55,034 nucleotides of DNA from an uncultured Eubacteriales bacterium (lineage in GTDB: Bacteria > Bacillota > Clostridia > Monoglobales > Monoglobaceae), in the NCBI GenBank assembly GCA_900545865.1, contig URAN01000015.1, forward strand, positions 1 through 55,034. Reading direction: 5' to 3'. How positions within the stretch are numbered: position 1 is the first letter of the stretch; each line of letters begins with the position of its first letter. The notes under the pieces are model-generated. The model was given only the letters and a program-made list of their open reading frames with translations. It searched no databases and was not told where the DNA came from. Positions 23,277 through 32,977 of this stretch are shown one piece after another. The translations under genes were made by a program, and so were the position numbers.

Positions 23277-25628
23277 CTAATCAACCGTATAGCTGTTTGA
23301 CATCGGCTTAAGATTCGATAATGAATCCCAAGAGAATACTTTTATTTTTGTAATGCCCGTTAAATCCGAAACAGTGTGATTGTATGTGTATTTCATGGTT
23401 TCGATGTCAGCCGAAATATTTTCCGTCTTTACAAGCTCCGCTTTTTCAAGTGCGCCATTATTGTAATACGCAATGAGAATATTAACGGTTGACGGCTCGC
23501 TTGTGGAATTTGCATACGAAACGTTTATTGCAAGTGAATCGTCCTTGCTTATCTGATTTAACTTATTAACCTTATCAGAACCCTTGTATACGCCTGTCAC
23601 AACCGCCGTTCTCACACTTTCGCCGGTTGTGAAAACCAACGGATTGGTATATCCTTCTACCTTATCTCCTCTTACGTTTTTAACGGCATCAGATATCACG
23701 AGTTTGTAATTCGTCTTTGCCGAAAGCTTTTTTGTCAGATTCAGTTTTAATACTCCATCCGAATACTCAAACACAACCGGAACTTTTTCACCTGTGGTGA
23801 CATTCTCGAGATAAATATTATCGTCTGTCAATGTTGATGTATCCATAACCGTCTTAAAGTCAATCTGAACCGCTTTTGTAAGCAGACTGATATTTGTCCA
23901 GTTATCCTGAACATCGCCTGACGGATTTATAACATCGATGGAATTCTCATCTATAATCGGTTTGTCATAAACATATTGAACTTGAATATTATCCCAATAC
24001 ACCGAACCGACATAGTCCCTCGCATTAATATCAAGCTGTACAAGACTCATTACTGTGTCATTAAAATCATTTACGCTGATAATCGGCGTTCCGTCATCTC
24101 TGTTTGTTACCGTTCCGCTGATTTTACCGTTTTTAATATCAAACACGTGTTCAACGTGATACCATTGTCCGATAGCCGGAACCGCTGACGAACCTGCTGT
24201 ACCGCCCAAGCCGTTGTGCAAAGACTTCCAATTAGATGCCATAAATAACAAAGGTCCCCAATTTTTCTTAGCGCCCGTATAGTACAAATCAGTTCTGAAT
24301 GTTCTATTATCATTATCTGTCATTACATCATATTTTAAAATAACTTTAACCTTTTTTGATTCCTCCGAGTTAAGCGGTATTTTGATTCGGTCACGTCCGT
24401 TATCATCATTCACAAGCTTAATAACCTTACTTCCGTCTTTTTCGATGATTTGAGGCATATCCGAATCTGTATGATCTACAAACAGGAAATACGGCTTGCC
24501 CACAGGTTTATCTTCCGTGGTAGTCGGAATGTTCTCAATCTGAATATTCTCAAAATCAATATTCAAATCTTCTGCCACTGTTTCCGACGGAAGCGACGAT
24601 GTACCGGCAACGGTAAACTCAACAGGTGTATAAAATTCCATTGTACTGCCGCTTGCACCCTTGACATTTGCAATATTTAAAACATATGTCGAGCCTTTTT
24701 CAAGTCTCTCGCCGAATATAAGTTTTGCCACACCTGATGTACATTCCGAAATTCTTGACGCAACTCGTTTGCTTGTGGTCTTATTCGTCACATACACATT
24801 TTCATCGGTAACTGTTTCGGTATTCATATCCATGCCGAAATCTATTGTCATTGAATTGGTGAGCTGTGATACCTGTGTTTTGTCTGTCTGTTCCGCATCA
24901 TCGGCAAAAAGCTTAACCGAATCGGAGGTCACCACCGGTTTAGCGTCAACATACGATATTTCTATATTGTCATAATACACCGTTTCCACAACACTTGTTG
25001 GGTTTAGATTTAACCATTTCAGACTTTGTATTGTATCATTATATCCGTCAGCGCTTAATATTGTTGAACCATCTGATTTTTTTGTTATCTTACCTAAAAA
25101 CTTTCCGTTTTTAATGTCAAATTCATGCTCAACATGATACCACTCGCCATCTTTCGGAATTGCTGAACTGCCGGCTGTTCCCACTTTTGTATTATGCAAT
25201 GACTTCCAGTTGGATCTCAAAAACAGCAAAGGAGACCATCCATTTCCTCCTGAATAAGTAAGCTCCGTTCGCACCAAGCCATCGTTAGTCATAATGTCAT
25301 ATTTAAAGATGACTTTTTTCTCTTTTGACGCATTTTCATCAAATTTAACCATAAGATTTCTATAATTACCACTATCAATATTTTCTAATCTAAGGCACTT
25401 ATTTTGGTCTATTGTTTCTATCGATGCCGAGGCGTTACCTTTTACATTCAAATAATACGCTTCGGTGTATTGTGTCGGAATATCCGATATGTCGTTCATG
25501 TCCTCAAAATCAAGACTTATATTTTGGGGTACAGGTTCCGCACTCGCAAAACTTGAAAAACCGACAACACCCAAAGAATAAACCGCCGTTGTTACAACAA
25601 GAATTTTACTGATTAACTTTTTTAACAT
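23277..25628 (-). CDS. Secreted protein with two beta-sandwich/SbsA-Ig-like (Big_5) repeats
   Basis: A 783-residue exported protein. A signal peptide ends near FASAEP. Residues 35-340 and 355-680 are clear duplicates: each starts with a concanavalin-like beta-sandwich (LDFEDMNDI versus IDFENIQIE; WYHVEHEFDIKNGK versus WYHVEHVFDIKNGK), closes it with YYDNIEISYVD or YWDNIQVQYVY, and continues with an Ig-like domain of the SbsA Big_5 type (MTIDFGMDMNTETVTDENVY versus VQIDFKTVMDTSTLTDDNIY). The last 100 residues are another Ig-like domain. No hydrolase motif is seen; the sandwiches are probably carbohydrate-binding. It has no SLH domain, so it is secreted or held by partners. AGGAGG precedes ATG 25628. 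Confidence 0.82.
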   Translation of the reverse strand: MLKKLISKILVVTTAVYSLGVVGFSSFASAEPVPQNISLDFEDMNDISDIPTQYTEAYYLNVKGNASASIETIDQNKCLRLENIDSGNYRNLMVKFDENASKEKKVIFKYDIMTNDGLVRTELTYSGGNGWSPLLFLRSNWKSLHNTKVGTAGSSAIPKDGEWYHVEHEFDIKNGKFLGKITKKSDGSTILSADGYNDTIQSLKWLNLNPTSVVETVYYDNIEISYVDAKPVVTSDSVKLFADDAEQTDKTQVSQLTNSMTIDFGMDMNTETVTDENVYVTNKTTSKRVASRISECTSGVAKLIFGERLEKGSTYVLNIANVKGASGSTMEFYTPVEFTVAGTSSLPSETVAEDLNIDFENIQIENIPTTTEDKPVGKPYFLFVDHTDSDMPQIIEKDGSKVIKLVNDDNGRDRIKIPLNSEESKKVKVILKYDVMTDNDNRTFRTDLYYTGAKKNWGPLLFMASNWKSLHNGLGGTAGSSAVPAIGQWYHVEHVFDIKNGKISGTVTNRDDGTPIISVNDFNDTVMSLVQLDINARDYVGSVYWDNIQVQYVYDKPIIDENSIDVINPSGDVQDNWTNISLLTKAVQIDFKTVMDTSTLTDDNIYLENVTTGEKVPVVFEYSDGVLKLNLTKKLSAKTNYKLVISDAVKNVRGDKVEGYTNPLVFTTGESVRTAVVTGVYKGSDKVNKLNQISKDDSLAINVSYANSTSEPSTVNILIAYYNNGALEKAELVKTENISADIETMKYTYNHTVSDLTGITKIKVFSWDSLSNLKPMSNSYTVD

Positions 25629-25725
25629 TTTTAAATCTCCTCCTAATAAAATTATTTATAAAATCTGTCCACAAGCTAAAACTAATATACCCAATTTTTC
25701 TGTTAGTTGATTTTAGCCGCGATCC

Positions 25726-28700
25726 TTACTTTAAATTCTCAATGAGAGACTTTCCCAACATATAAAACGAATTATATTGTGATGTATTGGCTCCGCCCCA
25801 ACCCATACCGCTTCCGAATTCGAGAAAGCCCTCTCTCACAGAGCCGTCATTGTCATTGACCAAAAGCGTTATCGCAAGCTCACCGTTCTTTTCCGCCGTA
25901 TATCCGTCCGGAAAGATAACCGACCACGGTATTTTCGCTTCATATATTGTTGATTTCCCTTCATTGGAAATTTTAAGTACATATTTATCTTTCGAAAGCT
26001 CGCCCATCAAAGACGCATCGGGCGTTCTCTCTATTGTTATTCTGTCTTCGCCATTGATTTTGGCAATGTCGAACTGTGAAACAGCCGAGATACCTCTGTA
26101 TTTCGCAAACGCTATCTGAATACCGTCCGACCGCCAAAAGACTCCGCCGTACATGTTATCCTGTGCATACACATCATCGGTAATATCCGCCGCAAGATAG
26201 AAATAATCCTTATCCCACGCCGTATATATCCTCCCCGTTAAATCCTCGGCACCGCCATATTGATTTCCGTCAAGATGCACATATGTTCCTCTTGATAAAT
26301 CAATCGCGGCGGCTTCGTTCCACTCGCCTTTATCAAGCTTTCCGTCTATCACGGGCTGCTTTTCGGCATATATGCACGATTCCAAGTTAATATCCTGTTG
26401 TACAGGCAGGATCTCGCCGCTGTCCAGAATAATTTCACCGTTTAAAGACAAGACTTTTGTCTTTAAAATCGAGTCGGGTACGTTTATCGTCAGCTTATTC
26501 GTCTGACCCGCCTTGATTTCGAAATCAATGTCTTTAACAAGCTGTTTTATTTGTTCAGGTGTATTTATTTTAAGCTTACCCTTAACATCCGTTTTAAGGC
26601 ATTTGTTTTGCAGATTAAACTCTATCTTCCAATATTCGGGGTTTTTATAACTCTCGGGTTTAACCGAGACATTAATTTCAATCGGTTCAATATATTTAAT
26701 CGGCATATTTTTTACAAACACAAGTTTATCGCCGTTATACGCCTTTATCGTCACGCTGTCCTTTCCCGAACCTTCACATATGTTTTCAAAACCAATGAGT
26801 GCAACGTCACCGTCAAACCCCGACATTTCAGCAACTTTTACATCGGAATTTTCCTCAGCCTCAATTCTGACTTTGTCGCCCTTGAACTGATAAAGCTGCA
26901 CCTCGGCACTTTCGCCGACGGGAATATTAAGCGTTTGAGTATTCAGCCCAAATATCTTTTCCGCTCTTTCGAGCTTATTAAAGATACCTATAAGATACTG
27001 TGGCATTTGGGTATACGCAACAGTGAACACACCGTTTTGAGAATGAATTTCCTGCTCATTTCCGTATGCATCCATAAGTATTGCGCTTTCCGTTCCCAAA
27101 TCGACTGACACCGTTTCGGCACCGTTGGGGTCTTTAACCCAAGCAACAACACAATCTCGCCCGTCTCTTAATTTGTATTTGTATGATTGAACATCGTCGC
27201 CGATTTGAACATTCTTTTCATACACAGAGTTCGTCATAAGCTTGTTATAGTTACAAGCGGTAAGATAGGAGGGCTTTACACCATACGGAATCTTTCCGTT
27301 CATAAATCTTATAAGACCAAAACTCTGTTCTTGCTCAGGCTGGTCGCCGCCATCATTGATTGTATACCAATCAACCTGTTCAAACAAATCATAACGGTCA
27401 TTTAAAACCATCATTCTTATAAACGCCGACGCCTGTTCCGCCTCGTTCAGATATCCGTTTACTCCTGCGCTCGGCCAGCCCCATTCGGTTGCACGCAATG
27501 GCATCGTCTTATCATCGTATCCATACTCTTTAATAATCTCTTTGAGTTTTAACGTTTTATTAATAGCGTCGCCAATATCCGGCATAAGAGTAAAGGTATA
27601 TGGGTGGATGGATATTCCATCCATATACTCGCCGCCGCCCAAGTCAAGAACCTGTTTTATCCAGTTACTATCAACACCTATAGTGGACATACCCCACATT
27701 CTCACACTCGGGTACTTTTCTTTGACCGCAGGATAAGTCTCTTTTATCAATTCATAATACATTGATGCCGGTTGGTTATCATGGTTAAACCAAGAACCAT
27801 AGTTGTTATACTCATTCCAAAGTTCTAATTCAAGTTCGTTGCCGCCGACCTCTTTTAACAAGTCACCCGTAATCGCAACAGCATAGTTTTTATACCCCTC
27901 TATAGATTGAGGCGTTGATGGCGGCGAATCCTTACCGTAAAGCGAATTACCGTAAACCAAAATATCCAAATGACCCATATTTTGGCTTCTTTTATACTCA
28001 AAAAGCCGCTTATACATATCACTTAACCGGTATACACTTTTTTCTCCTTCGTACTCTGACCAGTCATGTTCGGAACGCGTTGTGGCAAAACCGGCTTTTG
28101 ATGCAAATGTTGCATTTATAACCGGGTCACCCATTCGCGCATTTGCCGGTCTTGCATGGTCGATAACTCCGACTTTTTGGTTTCTGAGTCCTTCTGGAAC
28201 AATATTGACCAGGGCATACTCATATACGTCTTTGGCAATAAGCCTGTTATCCTCTTTTGAATATATCTCAATGTATAAATCGCTGTATCCGTATTTGTTC
28301 ATTCCGGGAAGGTTAAAATTAACCTCTGTTGTTGACTCGGGATTTACCTCTTTTTCAAATTCGTTTGTTACTATATCAACGCCCTCTCGGGTTTTTGCCT
28401 TTGTCTTTATGACAAGATTTTGAGATATTGACAGCTTGTTAAATACAGAAATCTTTGCCGGTATCTCTTTATCTTTTTCATAAACCGCATTTCCGAGATT
28501 ACCTATTTGTGCGCTAATCGTAACCTTTTCCATCAGCTTTTCCGGAACAGTAACTCCATTTTCGGAAAGTTCATCAAAATATGTTCTGTCAATCGCCGCA
28601 ACCTTAATGTTATCTATATATACCTTTGAGGTTGCGCTGCTCTGGCTAAACAAAATTCCGCAAAAGTCCGAAAGTTCGGACGATTTTGATGAAGTCTCAC

Positions 28701-29286
28701 CTATATATTCGTTATCAAATGCATAATATATCTGGCCAACATCAAGGTCAAGCCACATTGTTACATTCATCCATTTGTGCAATTCGACTTTCTTTTTGGC
28801 ATTCACACTCCAGCCGGTTGAATTTGTATAAAAGCCCGCTCCTGCGCTGCTTGCCGCAAAGGTTTCGGTCATATTCGGGTCGTCCGCCGCCGTGTTCGCC
28901 TTCCACTTTGAATTTAAAAGTCTTACATAAAAAAGGCCCGGTTCATCCCTCATAAAATCAAAGTTAATAAAAATTATTCCTTTTGATTCCGGTGCAGACA
29001 GCTTTTTATAACCGATAGATTCTCCGTTGCCGGGATAAGAATAACTTATTCCGTGTTTCTCATCTATATACGCCTGTTTATCTTTTGACTTTGTAACATT
29101 TTCAAAATAGTCATCTTTTTTGTCAAAGTCCATATCGATAAGAGTTCTCACCCTCGAATCATTTAAAAACTTTTCATAATCCAAATCAGATGTTGCCTTT
29201 TCCGATTCTGCCGATACAAGCACCGATGATGTCGATGGCATCAAAAGCGTCATCATCAATAAAAATAAAAATATTTTTTTCAGCAT
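25726..29286 (-). CDS. Secreted multidomain clan GH-A glycoside hydrolase with CBM9-like domain
   Basis: A 1186-residue exported enzyme with a signal peptide. Domains in order: a concanavalin-like sandwich (40-230), an Ig-like domain (250-360), a TIM-barrel hydrolase (380-700), further beta domains, and a C-terminal CBM9-like module starting at PVIDGKLDKGEW. The barrel has the clan GH-A pair: acid/base E492 (LELWNEYNN) and nucleophile E601 (RATEWGW). The closest feel is GH39/GH51-type enzymes acting on xylosides or arabinosides, but the family cannot be fixed by eye. It lies 18 bases downstream of another clan A enzyme and is probably cotranscribed. AGGAGCG precedes ATG 29286. Confidence 0.82.
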   Translation of the reverse strand: MLKKIFLFLLMMTLLMPSTSSVLVSAESEKATSDLDYEKFLNDSRVRTLIDMDFDKKDDYFENVTKSKDKQAYIDEKHGISYSYPGNGESIGYKKLSAPESKGIIFINFDFMRDEPGLFYVRLLNSKWKANTAADDPNMTETFAASSAGAGFYTNSTGWSVNAKKKVELHKWMNVTMWLDLDVGQIYYAFDNEYIGETSSKSSELSDFCGILFSQSSATSKVYIDNIKVAAIDRTYFDELSENGVTVPEKLMEKVTISAQIGNLGNAVYEKDKEIPAKISVFNKLSISQNLVIKTKAKTREGVDIVTNEFEKEVNPESTTEVNFNLPGMNKYGYSDLYIEIYSKEDNRLIAKDVYEYALVNIVPEGLRNQKVGVIDHARPANARMGDPVINATFASKAGFATTRSEHDWSEYEGEKSVYRLSDMYKRLFEYKRSQNMGHLDILVYGNSLYGKDSPPSTPQSIEGYKNYAVAITGDLLKEVGGNELELELWNEYNNYGSWFNHDNQPASMYYELIKETYPAVKEKYPSVRMWGMSTIGVDSNWIKQVLDLGGGEYMDGISIHPYTFTLMPDIGDAINKTLKLKEIIKEYGYDDKTMPLRATEWGWPSAGVNGYLNEAEQASAFIRMMVLNDRYDLFEQVDWYTINDGGDQPEQEQSFGLIRFMNGKIPYGVKPSYLTACNYNKLMTNSVYEKNVQIGDDVQSYKYKLRDGRDCVVAWVKDPNGAETVSVDLGTESAILMDAYGNEQEIHSQNGVFTVAYTQMPQYLIGIFNKLERAEKIFGLNTQTLNIPVGESAEVQLYQFKGDKVRIEAEENSDVKVAEMSGFDGDVALIGFENICEGSGKDSVTIKAYNGDKLVFVKNMPIKYIEPIEINVSVKPESYKNPEYWKIEFNLQNKCLKTDVKGKLKINTPEQIKQLVKDIDFEIKAGQTNKLTINVPDSILKTKVLSLNGEIILDSGEILPVQQDINLESCIYAEKQPVIDGKLDKGEWNEAAAIDLSRGTYVHLDGNQYGGAEDLTGRIYTAWDKDYFYLAADITDDVYAQDNMYGGVFWRSDGIQIAFAKYRGISAVSQFDIAKINGEDRITIERTPDASLMGELSKDKYVLKISNEGKSTIYEAKIPWSVIFPDGYTAEKNGELAITLLVNDNDGSVREGFLEFGSGMGWGGANTSQYNSFYMLGKSLIENLK

Positions 29287-29304
29287 AAATTATCACGCTC
29301 CTTT

Positions 29305-31506
29305 TTAGTTCAGTTTGTTCATCGGAATAATAGGTTTCATACTTGCCATATTATCCCAGAGATACGCAATGTATGATACCGCATTGGGATGCTTTTTTTC
29401 ACTAAAAGCAACTTTTACATCATTCATCTTAACCTCCTTTGCACTGATTTTTACAAGTCTTCCGTCGTTATCGAATTGTCCGATAATCATAACAGATGAT
29501 TCGCTCGGATTTAACGACAGTTCGAATCGGATTTCATCCGAACTCTCCGAAAAGTCAAGCACGTAAACATATTTGCCGTTTTCGGAATTACCGAAGAAAT
29601 ATGATTCTTTCTCCGAATATTCTGTTCTCAGATACAGCTTGTATTTCTTTGAATTTGAATTTTTTACTTTAAACTTAGCTTCAAAATTTCCGTTATTGAC
29701 GGTTACATCATCCATATAAACAATATCCTCTGCATTTATTGATTGGATATTATCTTCATCATTGAGCACCAATACATTTAATATTCCGTTTGCCGATTCA
29801 CCGCTTGAATTTACAAGCTTACCGCATAATGATACCTCTGATGTTCCGTTGTCATACGCCGCAGAAATACCGTATTCTATATTTTCGGGTTTGTTATCGA
29901 CTCTGCGTTTCGGTGCAAAATTGCGTTCTCCAACAAACGTGCTGTTCAAATTGTCAAGTTCCGCCTTGCCTGCTCGGATTTTATAAACGCCGTCTTTGAT
30001 AACGGAAAATTTTATCTTATATTCGCCGTTTTCTATTTTTGCCTTCTCACTTTGAACCGCTCTCTCATTTTCAAAAAGGGAAACGGTCAGCTCTCCGTCC
30101 GCAAGGTTCGTCTTCCCCGATATTGTGCAAACATTCTTACCTGCGTCATAATTCAATTTGTCTATACTCGTCTTATATGTCATACAATGAATAAATTTCG
30201 GCTCTTCACCTAACTCAACGGTTACGGTTTGATTCGTATTATTATATGTTTTTAAGACGTTGCCTTGATAATCATACAGATATGCAATGTTCCCCGAGAG
30301 TTTAACGTTCGCTTGAGCATCGGTACACGACTTTCCTTTGTACAGAATATATGTATAATCACCGGTTTTTTCGTCTATATACTTGGCTTCATTTTTAAAC
30401 GTGTCTGTCGAATAGCTGCCGTTGGATATAAGTTCATAAAATTTTCGGTCTTTAAGCAATGTATTATAGAGCTTAACCGAATTAAACGAGAGCTTGGGGT
30501 TATATGCATAATCAATCAAACCAAAGTTTTTTTCTCTGTTGCTTGCGTCAGTGCCGTCATTTCTTAAATCATACCAAAAAAATTTTCCTTCTCGATTATT
30601 TTTATTTAAGAAATTATCCCACAAAATCTTTGTTCTTATCGACCATGCCGCCTGTTCTTTTTGCGTCGAATAATTATCGGCGGTCGAATACCCTGTTTCA
30701 GTAACCCAAAGCTCGCCAGCGAATCCGTTATCTTCCATAACCTTTTCGGTGCGATTATAAGCATAGGTTTCCATTTTCTTTTCCGGATACAGTTTGTGTG
30801 TATAAACGTGAATCGAAAAGGCATCAATATAGTTGCCTATTCCGGACTCAAACAACCCCTCTATCCAGTCTTTATCTTTCGTTCCACCAAAGAGATGCGC
30901 TCCGCCGACAATCTTCGGCCGTTCTTCATCGTCTGAATATTCGCTTTTTATAACATTGCTTACCGCAGCCACAAGCTTGACATAATCCGATGGGTTATAA
31001 TCGATTCCGTTTGCAATCTGATAATTAAACGGTCCATGATTCGGCTCGTTCCATATTTCATATGCAGAAACTTTACCTTTACAGTTTTTTACAACAAATC
31101 TTACATAATCCAAATATTTATTTAAATAATTTTCGTTTTCAACGGTCGGTACCTCTCCTTCATCATCGGCAAAAACAGAGTTTCCCAAGCCTAAAATAAC
31201 CAAAGAATCTACGTCCCGGTTTTTTGCCTCATCAACCCAACCGCCGGTGGTGGGCATTTGAAGTTCTGTGGTTTTACTCGCTTGCATCCCCCAGCCCCAG
31301 CGAAGCTCATCTCTTATATATTCACAGTTAAGCTCTTCAGCCTTGTCCAATACTCGAGAAATTACGTTTCCGTTGTGAGCATGCGCCATATGTGTACACA
31401 CGCCTATATTTTCGGCATTAACCGTTGCAGAAAGAAAAATCGAAAATCCAATCACTGCGATCAACACTCTTTTTGTTTGAGGCTTAACCAAATAAAACTT
31501 CACCAT
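29305..31506 (-). CDS. Secreted clan GH-A glycoside hydrolase (GH39-like)
   Basis: A 733-residue exported enzyme. Its signal peptide (RVLIAVIGFSIFLSATVNA) follows a short basic stretch. The TIM barrel spans about residues 30-370 with acid/base E154 (YEIWNEPNHG) and nucleophile E270 (WVTETGYST), as in GH39 and related families. Beta-rich domains of unknown binding specificity fill residues 380-733. It is the first gene of the long minus-strand run and has a good promoter at 31545-31573, opposite a divergent AraC gene. That arrangement makes it the most likely direct target of the regulator. The substrate is probably a plant or host glycan but cannot be named. Confidence 0.84.
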   Translation of the reverse strand: MVKFYLVKPQTKRVLIAVIGFSIFLSATVNAENIGVCTHMAHAHNGNVISRVLDKAEELNCEYIRDELRWGWGMQASKTTELQMPTTGGWVDEAKNRDVDSLVILGLGNSVFADDEGEVPTVENENYLNKYLDYVRFVVKNCKGKVSAYEIWNEPNHGPFNYQIANGIDYNPSDYVKLVAAVSNVIKSEYSDDEERPKIVGGAHLFGGTKDKDWIEGLFESGIGNYIDAFSIHVYTHKLYPEKKMETYAYNRTEKVMEDNGFAGELWVTETGYSTADNYSTQKEQAAWSIRTKILWDNFLNKNNREGKFFWYDLRNDGTDASNREKNFGLIDYAYNPKLSFNSVKLYNTLLKDRKFYELISNGSYSTDTFKNEAKYIDEKTGDYTYILYKGKSCTDAQANVKLSGNIAYLYDYQGNVLKTYNNTNQTVTVELGEEPKFIHCMTYKTSIDKLNYDAGKNVCTISGKTNLADGELTVSLFENERAVQSEKAKIENGEYKIKFSVIKDGVYKIRAGKAELDNLNSTFVGERNFAPKRRVDNKPENIEYGISAAYDNGTSEVSLCGKLVNSSGESANGILNVLVLNDEDNIQSINAEDIVYMDDVTVNNGNFEAKFKVKNSNSKKYKLYLRTEYSEKESYFFGNSENGKYVYVLDFSESSDEIRFELSLNPSESSVMIIGQFDNDGRLVKISAKEVKMNDVKVAFSEKKHPNAVSYIAYLWDNMASMKPIIPMNKLN

Positions 31507-31544
31507 ATTATCCTCGCTTTCTCAAATACTACGAATATATTTTA

Positions 31545-31573
31545 ATTATACACATTTGTATAATTACTGTCTA
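31545..31573 (-). promoter_or_regulatory. Promoter of the surface-hydrolase cluster
   Basis: On the minus strand TAGACA (31573-31568), 17 bases and TATAAT (31550-31545) lie 39 bases before ATG 31506. The -10 box is consensus. The remaining 200 bases up to the AraC promoter hold AT-rich sequence with no ORF. Confidence 0.75.
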
Positions 31574-31768
31574 TATTTAAAATCGACCAAGATGTTTTGT
31601 TTTTTATGAAAAATCGATATATTTTATTTTTAGGATAAAAATATCCTTTTTACAACCTAAAAACAGTTTAAAGTATGACACTATTACAAATTATTAACAG
31701 CAATTTTTCATTGTTTGATATATAGAATTTAGCGAATTTATATCCCGAAACATCAGCAAAAATGCATA

Positions 31769-31808
31769 CCGATTATTTTTTGACAAATTCCGATTATTAT
31801 GATATAAT
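31769..31808 (+). promoter_or_regulatory. AraC promoter with a direct-repeat operator
   Basis: TTGACA (31780-31785), 17 bases and TATAAT (31803-31808) match the consensus. The nonamer CCGATTATT occurs at 31769 and again at 31790, so its period is 21 bases, or two DNA turns, bracketing the -35 box. Direct half-sites on one DNA face are the usual binding pattern of AraC proteins, so autoregulation is likely. Confidence 0.78.
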
Positions 31809-31896
31809 ATTATGAGAAAACGACCGATGCCCTAACGTTGGGACAGCAATGGCACAGCTGTTTTCACTTTTGAATAATGAACGGAGATGTATTAAT

Positions 31897-32775
31897 ATGA
31901 GCAACGCTTTTTCAATTTCCAGTCATCTGCAAGACCATTTGTTTCACACAAACCCTCTGATGCCGGATGAATATCCTTTTTGGATTCCCGCATACGGAAT
32001 TCTCGATTATCGTCTCATTCCGCCGCATCACGAAATAACCGTAAACACAGATGTAACCCGAATACAATATGTTATCTCGGGAAGTGATATAATAAACACA
32101 CGAAACTATTCTTATATTGCCAATGCCGGTGATACATATATCCTGCATCAAGGTGACACTCACAATTATTACAGTAATCCTGCAAATCCGTCTCATATAA
32201 TGTGGTTTCACGTCAAGGGTAAGCTCTCGACCGAAGTTATGAAAATTTATAAGATGGATGACGTTGTCATTTTAAAGGACTATGACACACGCAAGTGGAT
32301 TCTGAAAGTACATGAAATATGCAAATCAACCAAAGACCCATATGTCATACAAGAAGAGGGTGCGGCACTTTTTGTTAAATTTATAAATCACATATCTAGG
32401 GATTATATAAAAATGCAACAGAATCTAACCCATATTGATAATATAAAAACATATATCGATTTGCATATTTTAGAAGACTTATCGGTAGAAAAGCTTGCTC
32501 AAATATCCAATTTTTCTGTTGACTATACGATACGTATGTTTAAAAAAAATTTCGGTTTTACGCCTTATCAATATATTTTAGACAGCAGAATCGATTTAGC
32601 AAAAAAATTTCTTCAGTCAAGTAATTTCAGTATTGAGGAAATCGCTGAAAAATTGCATTTTTGTAATGTCGGATATTTTTCAAACGCATTTTATAAAAAG
32701 CTCGGCATTCGCCCATCTACCTTTCGAAAGCAAATGCAGATGTTTCAAATAAAAAAAATACGGCACTGTATTTAA
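31897..32775 (+). CDS. AraC family transcriptional regulator
   Basis: A 292-residue regulator with an N-terminal cupin-like effector domain (about 20-150, with YVISGSD, AGDTYILHQGDTH and IMWFHVKG) and a C-terminal pair of helix-turn-helix motifs (SVEKLAQISNFSVDYTIRMF and FSIEEIAEKLHFCNVGYFSN), ending in the usual IRPSTFRKQ. ATG 31897 follows GGAGATG; the frame from 31849 lacks a site. It is divergent from the secreted-hydrolase run and so probably activates it when the matching sugar is bound. Its own promoter carries two nonamer half-sites. Confidence 0.92.
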   Translation: MSNAFSISSHLQDHLFHTNPLMPDEYPFWIPAYGILDYRLIPPHHEITVNTDVTRIQYVISGSDIINTRNYSYIANAGDTYILHQGDTHNYYSNPANPSHIMWFHVKGKLSTEVMKIYKMDDVVILKDYDTRKWILKVHEICKSTKDPYVIQEEGAALFVKFINHISRDYIKMQQNLTHIDNIKTYIDLHILEDLSVEKLAQISNFSVDYTIRMFKKNFGFTPYQYILDSRIDLAKKFLQSSNFSIEEIAEKLHFCNVGYFSNAFYKKLGIRPSTFRKQMQMFQIKKIRHCI

Positions 32776-32871
32776 ATAACGGAAAAGAATTTGCATATCC
32801 AAGATTGTCGATGCAATATTTTTTGCATTTTCTCTCACCTGTTCACCAAGAACTAATTTACACTTTTCCCG

Positions 32872-32915
32872 GTTAAAACCATTGTGACGAACTTGTATAT
32901 CACAATGGTTTTAAC
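32872..32915. terminator. Perfect 16-bp hairpin between convergent genes
   Basis: GTTAAAACCATTGTGA (32872-32887) and its exact complement (32900-32915) enclose a 12-base loop between the ends of the AraC gene and the DUF4965 gene. It has no U-tract on either side. Its place suggests a bidirectional terminator or a barrier to read-through. Confidence 0.6.
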
Positions 32916-32977
32916 AATGTCTTTCATAAAATCTCGAGTTGACACTCTTTCGATTTTATTCACCGGATATGTTCGGT

